DNA of 64,000 nucleotides from DATBVX01 sp963695985 (GTDB taxonomy: Bacteria > Pseudomonadota > Gammaproteobacteria > Steroidobacterales > Steroidobacteraceae): the NCBI GenBank assembly GCA_963695985.1, contig CAVOIC010000004.1, positions 131,004 to 195,003 on the forward strand. The letters run 5' to 3'. Below are positions 17,661 to 24,915 of the stretch, one piece after another. A program made the position numbers and the translations under genes. Numbering within the stretch: position 1 is the stretch's first letter; the number at the start of each line of letters is the position of its first letter. The notes under the pieces are model-generated. The model was not told where the DNA came from and made no database searches. It worked only from the letters and a program-made list of their open reading frames with translations.

Positions 17661-18167
17661 ATGTATTCGACGCGACAGGCACGCGCGCGGCTGATCCGCC
17701 GCCTGCGCCGTGGCGACGGCGAGGCCCTGAACCTCGTTCCGATGATCGACATCTTCACGGTGCTCGTGACCTTCCTGCTGATGACGGCGGTGTTCTACCG
17801 CACGGTGATCCTGGAGCTCAATCTGCCCACGGCGCAGAACGACTCCACGCCGCCACCGACCCTGCAGCTCGAAATCATGGTGCGCAAGGCCAAAGTCCAG
17901 GTTGCCGATCGGGGCACCGGTCTCCTCCAGGAGTTCCCGAACGGCGCCAAGGGCTATGACCTCGGCGCGTTGTCGCAGTTTCTACAGCGAGTGAAGGAGA
18001 AGTTTCCGAGCAAACTCGACGCGACGATCCTGCTCGAGCCGGACATCCCTTACGACACACTGGTGCAGGTGATGGACACGGTGCGCGTGGTGGACCAGAA
18101 GCAGGGCCAGCGCACCGTGCAGGCGGAGCTGTTCCCCGAGATTTCGATCGGAGATGCACCGCTATGA
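17661..18167 (+). CDS. ExbD/TolR-type subunit 1
   Basis: 168 residues: a short basic cytoplasmic tail, one membrane helix beginning LNLVPMIDIFTVLVTFLL, and a periplasmic domain. Asp30 in the P-M-I-D motif is the conserved proton-carrying residue of ExbD/TolR/MotB. The periplasmic part ends with a typical ExbD fold (LDATILLEPDIPYDTLVQVM). It overlaps the second ExbD-type gene by 4 bp (ATGA), so the two subunits are probably made in equal amounts. Confidence 0.95.
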   Translation: MYSTRQARARLIRRLRRGDGEALNLVPMIDIFTVLVTFLLMTAVFYRTVILELNLPTAQNDSTPPPTLQLEIMVRKAKVQVADRGTGLLQEFPNGAKGYDLGALSQFLQRVKEKFPSKLDATILLEPDIPYDTLVQVMDTVRVVDQKQGQRTVQAELFPEISIGDAPL

Positions 18168-18685
18168 GACTTTCCAATCGCGCCAAGCGAATGATCGTGC
18201 ACCAGGAGCGCAATCGCGCCGGCGTGTCGCTCAACCTCATCCCGATGATCGACATCCTGAGTGTGATGGTGTCGTTCCTGCTGGTGTATTCCACCGAGGT
18301 GGAGGTGCTGCAGAACACCAAGGGCATCGAGATCCCCGAATCCGTTGCCGAGCAGAAGCCGCGCGAGACCGTGGTGATCATGGTCACGCGCGACGAGCTG
18401 TTAGTGCAGGGCCAGCCGATCGCGCGCATCGCCGATATCGAGAAGATGGAGGGCACGATCATCAGGCCACTCAAGGCCGCGCTCGAGCGTCCCACGGTCG
18501 CGATGCCCCGCAAGGTCCTGGAGCGGGATGTCGCAAACCGCGAGCTGACGATCATGGGCGACAAGGCAGTGCCGTACAACGTGCTGAAGAAGGTCATGGC
18601 GACCTGTACCGACGCCAACTTCGGACGTATCTCTCTCGCAGTGCTGCAGAAGGAGAGACCCGTTGCGATTGCACAGAGTCCGTAG
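18164..18685 (+). CDS. ExbD/TolR-type subunit 2
   Basis: 173 residues with the same layout as the preceding gene (LNLIPMIDILSVMVSFLLVY), and again Asp30 as the proton residue. The two paralogues differ clearly in the periplasmic domain, so the motor may be hetero-oligomeric, as proposed for AglQ and AglS in Myxococcus. It ends with an ExbD-type segment (VPYNVLKKVMATCTDANFGR). Confidence 0.95.
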   Translation: MRLSNRAKRMIVHQERNRAGVSLNLIPMIDILSVMVSFLLVYSTEVEVLQNTKGIEIPESVAEQKPRETVVIMVTRDELLVQGQPIARIADIEKMEGTIIRPLKAALERPTVAMPRKVLERDVANRELTIMGDKAVPYNVLKKVMATCTDANFGRISLAVLQKERPVAIAQSP

Positions 18686-18704
18686 CGGCGCGGAGTAAGC
18701 AACA

Positions 18705-19607
18705 GTGCTGAGACCTTACTACCGCGAATTCGAGCTGCCCTGGAGCGTCTCCGACGAGGATCGTGAGCGCTTCCGCAAGATCCTGCTGTGGGTGCTGGGT
18801 ATCGTCCTGTTGCTCGCGATCCTGATTCCGTTGCTGCCGCTTCCCGAGCGCAAGGAATCGGCCGAGGAGCAGGTGCCGCCGCGACTCGCCAAGCTGATGC
18901 TGGAGAAGAAGGAGCCGCCACCGCCGCCGCCACCTCCCAAGGAGGAGCCGAAGCCCGAGGTCAAACCGAAGCCCGAGCCCAAGCCCGTGGATCGGCAGCA
19001 GGAAGCACGCAAGAAGGCGTCTGTGGCGGGTCTGTTACCGTTCAAGGACGAGCTGGCGGATCTGCGCGACAACCGCATGGTGGACATTGCCATGGCGAAT
19101 CGCCCGCTCACCGATGCCGTGCATGCCGGCGACATGGCGCAGCGCTCAATGATCACCTCGAAGGTAGGGCAGGGGAGCGGTGGTATCAATACCGCGTCCC
19201 TGAGCCGCGGATTCGGCGGTGGCGGCGGAGGCCTGTCCGGTCGTGCGACCACGCAGGTCACCAGCGGCATCGGCACCGGCGAAGGGAAAGCTGTTCGCAG
19301 TGGCAGCGGGCAGAAGGCCTCGCGCAGCCGCGAAGAGATCGAGCTCGTGTTCGACAAGAACAAGGGCGCGATCTACGCGCTCTACAACCGCGCCTTGCGC
19401 GATAACCCCTCACTGCAAGGCAAAGTGGTGCTCGAGCTCACGATCGCGCCGTGGGGCGAGGTGACGAATTGCCGCGTGGTGTCAAGCGACCTCAATGATC
19501 CGGACCTGGAGCGCAAGCTGGTCGCGCGCGTAAAGATGTTCCGCTTCGAGGATCGCGACGTCGAGGCGGTCACCACCACGAAGCCCATCGATTTCTTCCC
19601 CGCGTAG
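18705..19607 (+). CDS. TonB-like energy transducer with AgmX/PglI C-terminal domain (GltJ-like)
   Basis: 300 residues from a GTG. One membrane helix (about 25-46, ILLWVLGIVLLLAILIPLLP) is followed by a Pro/Lys/Glu-rich rod (about 68-97, eight consecutive Pro), a Gly/Ser-rich flexible stretch (about 160-205) and a globular C terminus. The C terminus (IELVFDKNKGAIYALYNRAL, LELTIAPWGEVTNCRVVSS) matches the AgmX/PglI C-terminal domain, a TonB_C relative. Such proteins transmit motor movement across the periplasm to an outer-membrane target. Unlike Myxococcus GltJ it has no cytoplasmic zinc-finger or GYF domain. It is the fourth gene of the motor set. Confidence 0.92.
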   Translation: MLRPYYREFELPWSVSDEDRERFRKILLWVLGIVLLLAILIPLLPLPERKESAEEQVPPRLAKLMLEKKEPPPPPPPPKEEPKPEVKPKPEPKPVDRQQEARKKASVAGLLPFKDELADLRDNRMVDIAMANRPLTDAVHAGDMAQRSMITSKVGQGSGGINTASLSRGFGGGGGGLSGRATTQVTSGIGTGEGKAVRSGSGQKASRSREEIELVFDKNKGAIYALYNRALRDNPSLQGKVVLELTIAPWGEVTNCRVVSSDLNDPDLERKLVARVKMFRFEDRDVEAVTTTKPIDFFPA

Positions 19608-19612
19608 GCGCG

Positions 19613-19945
19613 ATGCCGATGCGTGCCGCACGCCTGTCGGTCCCGCTGCTCCTGGCGCTACTGGGCACCGCGGCGGCAGGCGCCGCCGACCTGCTCTCCG
19701 CCATGCGACTCGCCGACACGATCATCACTGGCGCGCGGCGCATCGCGATCATCGAAACGAGTCATGGCGAGCAACGCTTCATCACCGAGGGCGAGAAGCT
19801 TGCCGGCTGCCTGGTCAAGCGCATCCGGATCGATGGCGTGGATCTCGACTGCCGCGGGCGGGTGCGATCGCTCGGTTTCGCCGGACATGCACGCAGCGCC
19901 GCGCTGCAACTTGGCACCGGTACGGGCCTTATGTTGATTACCTGA
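19613..19945 (+). CDS. Small periplasmic protein resembling the PilP/GspC core
   Basis: 110 residues from the ATG at 19613 (19619 also possible) with a signal peptide to about residue 24. The mature part (AIIETSHGEQRFITEGEKLA, then GCLVKRIRIDGVDLDCRG) follows the pattern of PilP and GspC homology-region domains: a short beta protein whose strand reads 'activity/identity, Gly-Glu, Gly-x-x-Leu-x-G-x-x-V-x-x-I-x-x-D-x-V'. Those domains connect inner-membrane machinery to the secretin or other outer-membrane ring. Assignment is by pattern only. It closes the motor operon, and a hairpin follows directly. Confidence 0.7.
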   Translation: MPMRAARLSVPLLLALLGTAAAGAADLLSAMRLADTIITGARRIAIIETSHGEQRFITEGEKLAGCLVKRIRIDGVDLDCRGRVRSLGFAGHARSAALQLGTGTGLMLIT

Positions 19946-19947
19946 GC

Positions 19948-19967
19948 CGCTCGTCGCCCGACGAGCG
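19948..19967. terminator. Hairpin at the end of the motor operon
   Basis: CGCTCGTCG and CGACGAGCG form a 9-bp stem three bases after the stop codon. No T-tract follows, so this is either a weak terminator or an mRNA 3'-end stabiliser. Confidence 0.45.
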
Positions 19968-20021
19968 TGCATTGCAGGGTGCCGACATAAAAATCAATAA
20001 TTGGGCGGGCAGGGCAGTCGC

Positions 20022-20381
20022 GTGAACATCCAATCCGAAATCGAGTATTTCAGCGAGCTCACGGCCATCGACAAGGGCCGCTTCCTGGCGTTGCTCATGC
20101 ACGAGCTGGCGGAGGAGGCCAAGGGCACCTACGGGCCCGGTGCCGAGCAGGTGTCGGATGGTGCACACCTGCGCTTCATCAACGAATTGCAGCATCGCCT
20201 GAGCCGGCTCGTGTATCAGCTGTTAGGCGAGGATCCGGCGCGACCCGCCGACGACGTCGTCGTGCGCATGTTGCTTTCGCCGCGTGCGGACAAGACCGCA
20301 GAACGCTTCATCGCCAGTGCGTACCGGCGCGTTCTGCAGGGTTTCGATCGTCACGATACGACGGTGCTGTTGAATCAATAG
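20022..20381 (+). CDS. Conserved-looking hypothetical protein, helical
   Basis: 119 residues from a GTG preceded by GCAGGG. No signal peptide, no membrane helix; strongly helical (FSELTAIDKGRFLALLMHEL, HLRFINELQHRLSRLVYQLL). I do not recognise the family. It lies 76 bp after the motor operon on the same strand, beyond the hairpin, so co-transcription is possible but unproven. Confidence 0.6.
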   Translation: MNIQSEIEYFSELTAIDKGRFLALLMHELAEEAKGTYGPGAEQVSDGAHLRFINELQHRLSRLVYQLLGEDPARPADDVVVRMLLSPRADKTAERFIASAYRRVLQGFDRHDTTVLLNQ

Positions 20382-20423
20382 CCCGTCCGGTTCGGCCTTT
20401 CAGGGCCCATCCTGTCGGGCGTC

Positions 20424-20810
20424 CTATGGCACAGTGCGGGGCTCCAGCACGAAGACGCGGCGTGCCAGCGGCGACTCCAGAGTCGCGCGGTCGTAATAGC
20501 GGGATAGCAGGCCGGCCTCGAACAGATCCGTATTAAGCGCCACGAACTCCTCCCAACTTCCGGCGGGCCGTAACGCGCGGTGCGCCTGCACCAGCGACAT
20601 GTACGCTACGGTCAGGGTCTCGTGGTAGCGACCGGGCTGTCCCTGGCTGGCTGCATAGCGTTGGAGCGAGTGGCGCATGCGATCGAGCGCCGCTCCGAAC
20701 GGCATCCTTTCAAGGTAGGCCCAGGCGGCACGCAGGTGATCGCGGTGCCGGAAGGCATCGGGCGGCAACGTGCAGGCCTCGAGCGATGCGAGGAATTCGT
20801 GGTCGGTCAC
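20424..20810 (-). CDS. Hypothetical cytoplasmic protein
   Basis: 128 residues from a GTG that overlaps the stop codon of the upstream gene (GTGA). His-rich motif FRHRDHLRAAWAYLERMPF, then GRYHETLTVAYMSLV; these conserved His residues recall a family of small proteins of unknown role. No membrane segment. It is the second gene of a two-gene operon behind the palindromic operator at 21109-21126. Confidence 0.65.
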   Translation of the reverse strand: MTDHEFLASLEACTLPPDAFRHRDHLRAAWAYLERMPFGAALDRMRHSLQRYAASQGQPGRYHETLTVAYMSLVQAHRALRPAGSWEEFVALNTDLFEAGLLSRYYDRATLESPLARRVFVLEPRTVP

Positions 20811-21088
20811 TTCTTGTCTCCTTTGCGTTCGCGCAGCCGATGACTATCTCCGGCGCGCAATTCGAGCCCGTAGATGCGCCGTAGGTCGCGCGCGTGGGCG
20901 AGAGTTGCAGCGCCGAACGGGCTCTTGCCCTCGAGCGCGTGCAAGGCAATTCCCTCGATGAGATCACCGAGGTTCATGTCCTTGTACTCGGCGAGCGCCT
21001 TGAGGACCTTCAGCAGGCGCTTCTCGATGCGAATGCCGGTCTGAACGCGTTCGACAATCGGACCTGAAGGCGCAGCGTTACTGGGCAT
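20807..21088 (-). CDS. Ribbon-helix-helix-like small regulator
   Basis: About 93 residues from the ATG at 21088. A longer frame from 21133 exists but would place the operator inside the gene. The centre (TGIRIEKRLLKVLKALAEYK followed by MNLGDLIEGIALHALEG) has the strand-helix-helix pattern of RHH repressors, with the 'xRIxxRLLKxL...NxGxLIE' spacing. A perfect palindrome lies just upstream, as expected for autoregulation. No convincing ribosome site precedes 21088, so the start is uncertain. Confidence 0.65.
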   Translation of the reverse strand: MPSNAAPSGPIVERVQTGIRIEKRLLKVLKALAEYKDMNLGDLIEGIALHALEGKSPFGAATLAHARDLRRIYGLELRAGDSHRLRERKGDKK

Positions 21089-21100
21089 GGATTCTGAATG

Positions 21101-21126
21101 TATGTACGTATGTACCGAGGTACATA
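21101..21126. promoter_or_regulatory. Palindromic operator upstream of the RHH-like gene
   Basis: TATGTACC-GA-GGTACATA (21109-21126) is a perfect 8-bp inverted repeat with a 2-bp spacer. The left neighbour TATGTACG (21101-21108) is a third near-identical half-site in direct orientation. RHH dimers bind such short repeated boxes cooperatively, so this is the likely autoregulatory site. Confidence 0.6.
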
Positions 21127-21168
21127 GTATCATGCGCCAGCCGGACAGCCAATCCCGGAGAGCGAGAA

Positions 21169-21239
21169 CAGTCCCGGGCGGCCATCGGGTGATACCGAGC
21201 TGTCGTAGAGCAGTCCCCGGCGGCCATCGGGTAATACCG
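21169..21239. repeat. Imperfect tandem direct repeat, 42-bp period
   Basis: Units of 29 bp at 21169-21197 and 21211-21239 differ at about two positions; the shared core is CGGCCATCGGGT followed by ATACCG. The first 12-13 bp after each unit are unrelated. Confidence 0.7.
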
Positions 21240-21549
21240 TGCCGACGTGCGCCGGATCACGGCCGTTGTTACCTATAGCTGAGAAGTTAAACCCGCAAAC
21301 ACTGGTACCGGCGCAGTCGTCAGGTATCACGCCGATGTCCACCCGCTCCTGCGTTGACTAGCAAGAGTTAGTTGACTTCTCCTGTAAGAGGTCCGCGGAG
21401 CGGACCCAAGAGATAACACTCCCAGCTGGGGTTATGCAGGACGATTCGGACACTGGCGTCGAGGGTCTGCCAACTCGGGCGAGCAGTGTTCGCGGGGATA
21501 CATCTTCGGATAGCACCGTCATCGGGCGTTGGTCAGCCCGGAGTTGGCA

Positions 21550-21627
21550 CGGCCCTCACGCCAGGGGCCGGATCGGAGTGCTCCCCGATGATGCGGCCCT
21601 CACGCCAGTGGCCGGATCGGACTGCTC
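21550..21627. repeat. Imperfect tandem direct repeat, 44-bp period
   Basis: Units of 34 bp at 21550-21583 and 21594-21627 share CGGCCCTCACGCCAG, then GGCCGGATCGGA; they differ at about two or three positions. A third, poorer copy (GGATTCGACTGCTC) follows near 21646. Confidence 0.7.
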
Positions 21628-21697
21628 TCATGCCCTTGCAGCGGCGGATTCGACTGCTCCTGTGCCCGTTGGGACGGAGGGGGCGCGGCATGGCATC

Positions 21698-24430
21698 ATG
21701 CGCGGCCTCGTTATGCAGCGCCACGACGTAGAGTTCACTCCGAAGGATGCAGCCCTGCGCGAGGACGTTCACGCCCTCGGGGCGCTCGTGGGTGAAATCA
21801 TTCGCGAGCAGGGGGGCGAGGACCTGTTTGCGATGGTGGAGGGGGATCGTGTGGCGGCGATCGCCCGGCGCGAGGGCGAAGCCGGCAAAGCAGTGGAGCT
21901 CACCGGCCGAGTGCAGGGCCGCCCACCCGCTCTGGCGCGCGACCTGGTGCGCGCGTTCTCGACGTGGTTCCAGGCGGTAAATCTGGCGGAACAGGTGCAT
22001 CGCATCCGTCGGCGCCGTCAATACTTCATCAGCCAGAACGCCCCGCAGCCACAGGGCGTGGGCGATTGCCTGCTGCGCCTGAAGGAGCAGGGCCACACGC
22101 TCGAGGAAGTGATCAAGCTGATCGGCGCGTTGCGGATCGAGCCCGTATTCACGGCGCATCCCATCGAATCCACGCGCCGCACGATGCTGCGCAAGCAACA
22201 GCACATCGCGCAGCTCATGATGATGCGGCTGGATCCGACATTGGCGCCGCAGGAGATCGCGAGCGTGTGGGGCCGCATCCGGACCGAGATCACTACGGCC
22301 TGGCAGACCGAGGAGCATCCGCGCCTGCGGCTCAGTGTGGCCGACGAGCGGGAACACGTACTCTTCTATCTCAGCGAAGTCATTTACCGCATCGTGCCCG
22401 CCTTCTACGAGGAAGTTGAAAGCTCGCTGCGCAACGTCTTCGGCACGGCAGCGGATGCGATCGAGGTCCCAGCGCTTCTCGACTTCGGCTCCTGGGTGGG
22501 GGGCGACATGGACGGCAACCCGGAGGTGCACGCCAAGACCATCCGCGAGACCCTGGCCCGTCACCAGCAACTCGTCGTTTCGAATTACTTCGGTGAGGTG
22601 CAGGCTCTTGCCGCGAAGCTGAGCCAGAGCGCGAGCCGCGTCGACATCTCCCCGCCGCTGCAGAAGCGTATCGATGAATACTCCGCACTGCTGCCGACGG
22701 CGCAGGCCGTGACTCCGGCGCGTCACGACCGCATGCCGTACCGGGTGTTCCTGGCTCAGGTCGCCGAACGGCTGCGCAATACCTACGAGGCCGGTCCCGG
22801 CCACTACGACAATGCGGCACAATTCCTGGCGGACATCGATCTGGTCGCTGCGAGCCTGCTCGCGAATCGCGGCCACCACGCCGGATATCACGCCGTGCGT
22901 CGCCTGCGGCACCGGATCCGCACCTTCGGCTTTCACCTCGCCACCCTTGACGTACGCCAGCACAGCGACGTGCATCACGACGTGCTCGCCCAGGGCCTGG
23001 GCGATGAGCAGTGGTTCGCGCGTGATCGTGAGGAGCGGCTCGCACGACTGCGCGATGCGATCGATAAGGATCAGGGCCCGCTGGAGTCCCTCGATGCCGT
23101 GGGCCGGCGCACCCTGTGGGTGTTCGAGGCCATCATGCAGTGCCGGCACAAGTACGGTGCACTCGCGATCGGTGACTACATCGTCAGCGGCACTACCGGC
23201 CCCGACGATGTGCTGGCAGTGCTGCTGCTGGCACGCTGGGCGGAAGCGACCGACCGGCGTAGCGGCGAGGTGCCACTCGACATCGCGCCGTTGTTCGAGT
23301 CGACGCAGGCACTGGAGCAGTGCGGCGATGTCATGCGTCGGCTGTTGGCGGAACCGGCTTACCGCCGGCATCTCGAGGCACGGGCCAATCAGCAGGTAGT
23401 GCTGATCGGATATTCGGACAGCAACAAGATGGCCGGGATCGCCGCGGCGCGCTGGGCCACGCATCGCGCGCAGGCCGAACTGGTACGTGCGATGGCGGGC
23501 ACAGGCGTGAGACTCACGGTGTTTCACGGTCGCGGCGGTTCGGTGAGCCGGGGTGGTGGCCGGATCGATGCGCTGGTGCGCAGCGCGCCACCCGGGGCAG
23601 TGAGCCAGCGACTGGTTGTCACCGAGCAGGGCGAGGTCATCAATCAGAACTATGGTTTGCGGCCGGTGGCCATGCGTAGCCTCGAGCGTGCCTTCAATGC
23701 CATGGGGCTCAGGATGGCGCGGGCCGAGAAAGAGTCACCGGAGGATTCACGCTACCTCGAGGTAATGTCGACCCTCGCCGAGACGAGTCGTGCTGCCTAT
23801 CGCCAGCTCATCGGCGATGCCTCGTTCTACGAGTATTTCCGCCAGGCGACGCCGGTCGATGCCATCGAGAGAATGCAGATGGGGAGCCGCTCGCCAGGCC
23901 GTGGTGAACGCTCCGACTTCGAAGCGTTGCGCGCGGTGCCGTGGGTGTTCGCGTGGACACAGTCGCGTCACATGTTGCCGGGGTGGTACGGCGTCGGTAC
24001 CGGGCTGCAGGCCGCCATTGAGAGATATGGACGTGAGGTGCTCGAAGCCATGCGTCGTGACTGGTTCTTTTTCGGGGCCTTGCTCGATGATGTTGAGGCG
24101 ATGCTGGCGCGGACCGATCTCGGCATCGCCTCCTTCTACAACGGGCTCGCCGAACCCCGCCTGCAACACTACTTCGAGCGCATCGGCAGCGAGTTCGAGC
24201 TGTCCTGCCAACTCATCCTGCAGCTCAAGGGCGGCCGGCAGCTGCTCGACGGGGATCGAACGCTGCAGCGCTCGATCCTGCTGCGAAATCCGTACGTCGA
24301 CCCGATGCACCTGATGCAGGTCGACCTGCTGCAACGCTGGCGGCGCACGGAACGGCGCGATTCCGAGCTGTATCAGGCATTGCTCGCCTCGATCAGCGGC
24401 ATCTCGCAGGGGCTGCGCACCAGCGGCTGA
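21698..24430 (+). CDS. ppc: Phosphoenolpyruvate carboxylase, atypical
   Basis: About 910 residues from the ATG at 21698 (21713 is close and equally possible); the family is usually 880-970 residues. It fixes bicarbonate onto PEP to give oxaloacetate and so refills the TCA cycle. Recognisable active-site segments: VFTAHPIESTRRTML (catalytic His), GGDMDGNPEVH, GFHLATLDVRQHS, GYSDSNKMAGIAAARWA, FHGRGGSVSRGGG and the C-terminal GLRTSG with terminal Gly. Several otherwise near-invariant positions differ: HPTE is HPIE, GGDRDGNP is GGDMDGNP, SDSxKDAG is SDSNKMAG. The catalytic His, Lys and Arg-Gly-Gly residues remain, so activity is likely, but regulation or affinity may differ. It stands alone, without an operon. 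Confidence 0.92.
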   Translation: MRGLVMQRHDVEFTPKDAALREDVHALGALVGEIIREQGGEDLFAMVEGDRVAAIARREGEAGKAVELTGRVQGRPPALARDLVRAFSTWFQAVNLAEQVHRIRRRRQYFISQNAPQPQGVGDCLLRLKEQGHTLEEVIKLIGALRIEPVFTAHPIESTRRTMLRKQQHIAQLMMMRLDPTLAPQEIASVWGRIRTEITTAWQTEEHPRLRLSVADEREHVLFYLSEVIYRIVPAFYEEVESSLRNVFGTAADAIEVPALLDFGSWVGGDMDGNPEVHAKTIRETLARHQQLVVSNYFGEVQALAAKLSQSASRVDISPPLQKRIDEYSALLPTAQAVTPARHDRMPYRVFLAQVAERLRNTYEAGPGHYDNAAQFLADIDLVAASLLANRGHHAGYHAVRRLRHRIRTFGFHLATLDVRQHSDVHHDVLAQGLGDEQWFARDREERLARLRDAIDKDQGPLESLDAVGRRTLWVFEAIMQCRHKYGALAIGDYIVSGTTGPDDVLAVLLLARWAEATDRRSGEVPLDIAPLFESTQALEQCGDVMRRLLAEPAYRRHLEARANQQVVLIGYSDSNKMAGIAAARWATHRAQAELVRAMAGTGVRLTVFHGRGGSVSRGGGRIDALVRSAPPGAVSQRLVVTEQGEVINQNYGLRPVAMRSLERAFNAMGLRMARAEKESPEDSRYLEVMSTLAETSRAAYRQLIGDASFYEYFRQATPVDAIERMQMGSRSPGRGERSDFEALRAVPWVFAWTQSRHMLPGWYGVGTGLQAAIERYGREVLEAMRRDWFFFGALLDDVEAMLARTDLGIASFYNGLAEPRLQHYFERIGSEFELSCQLILQLKGGRQLLDGDRTLQRSILLRNPYVDPMHLMQVDLLQRWRRTERRDSELYQALLASISGISQGLRTSG

Positions 24431-24613
24431 AGCTGCCGCCTGTGCAGCGGTTCACACTTGGCAACACTGCGCAGCGCCTACATGTGGCGTGCGGCACACA
24501 ACCGCACTTATGTCACCTGTGACGGCCTTGTGAATTCCGCGACTTCGTCCACCGCCGCTCCGCCACTTCATTCAAGATGCATTCACCTGGCTGCGGCTAT
24601 CGTTAGGCCACGT

Positions 24614-24805
24614 ATGAGCAACAAGAATGGATCGCGGGTTCGCCCGCATGGCAGTGACTATCCCTTCTACGGCAACGACCGGGGTAGCGAGCGCTGGCGC
24701 AAGTGGGCTGAGGGCCACAACCAGAGCAGCGAGTACGACGGCAACTCCACCCTGGTCAGGCGCTCCTGGTTCGGAAGACTGCTCGGCATCCTGCCGAAGA
24801 AGTAG
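24614..24805 (+). CDS. Small basic hypothetical protein
   Basis: 63 residues from the ATG at 24614; the longer frame from 24458 looks non-coding before that Met. Polar and Arg/Gly/Ser-rich (SDYPFYGNDRGSERWRKWAE) with a C-terminal amphipathic segment (SWFGRLLGILPKK). Its Trp/Tyr-rich composition is unlike random GC-rich frames. No family recognised; no strong ribosome site. Confidence 0.45.
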   Translation: MSNKNGSRVRPHGSDYPFYGNDRGSERWRKWAEGHNQSSEYDGNSTLVRRSWFGRLLGILPKK

Positions 24806-24915
24806 GTCAGCCTTCTGCGATCACGGCGAGTCAACCACGCAGCGGGTCGGGGTAGCGTGTATCAGGATGAAGTCCTGCAGCGGTAGTTCTGAAGCGGCGC
24901 GGCGTGAGCTGTTGC

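Larger units (their letters stand above)
21127..21697. other. Repeat-bearing intergenic stretch upstream of ppc
   Basis: Roughly 570 bp without a convincing gene. An open frame continuous with ppc begins at 21434, but its first 88 codons look like translated repeats, not PEP carboxylase. The stretch contains two different tandem repeat pairs (42- and 44-bp period) and a 7-bp hairpin (GGTCCGC 21390-21396 with GCGGACC 21400-21406). The GGTATCACCCGATGG-type motif also recurs in degenerate form near 21320. Confidence 0.55.

Noticed and set aside
1..19945. TonB-ExbB-ExbD iron-uptake system or Tol-Pal system
   Set aside because: The AgmX-type transducer, two ExbD paralogues, TPR scaffolds and lack of TolA, TolB, Pal or a receptor gene in the operon do not fit either system.
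20424..21088. Toxin-antitoxin module
   Set aside because: The RHH-like gene and operator fit an antitoxin, but the second gene shows no known toxin motif and, at 128 residues with a His-rich segment, resembles no toxin family I know. Kept as an autoregulated operon.
21169..21627. CRISPR array
   Set aside because: Only two copies of each unit, units differ, spacers are 10-13 bp and there are no cas genes.
21434..21697. N-terminal extension of PEP carboxylase
   Set aside because: The 88 codons are translated direct repeats with no similarity to the family; the normal N terminus begins at about 21698-21713.
21533..23527. 664-residue open frame antisense to ppc
   Set aside because: It is a shadow of the ppc frame in GC-rich DNA: Arg/His/Gln-rich, no domain, and the opposite strand has all PEP carboxylase motifs.
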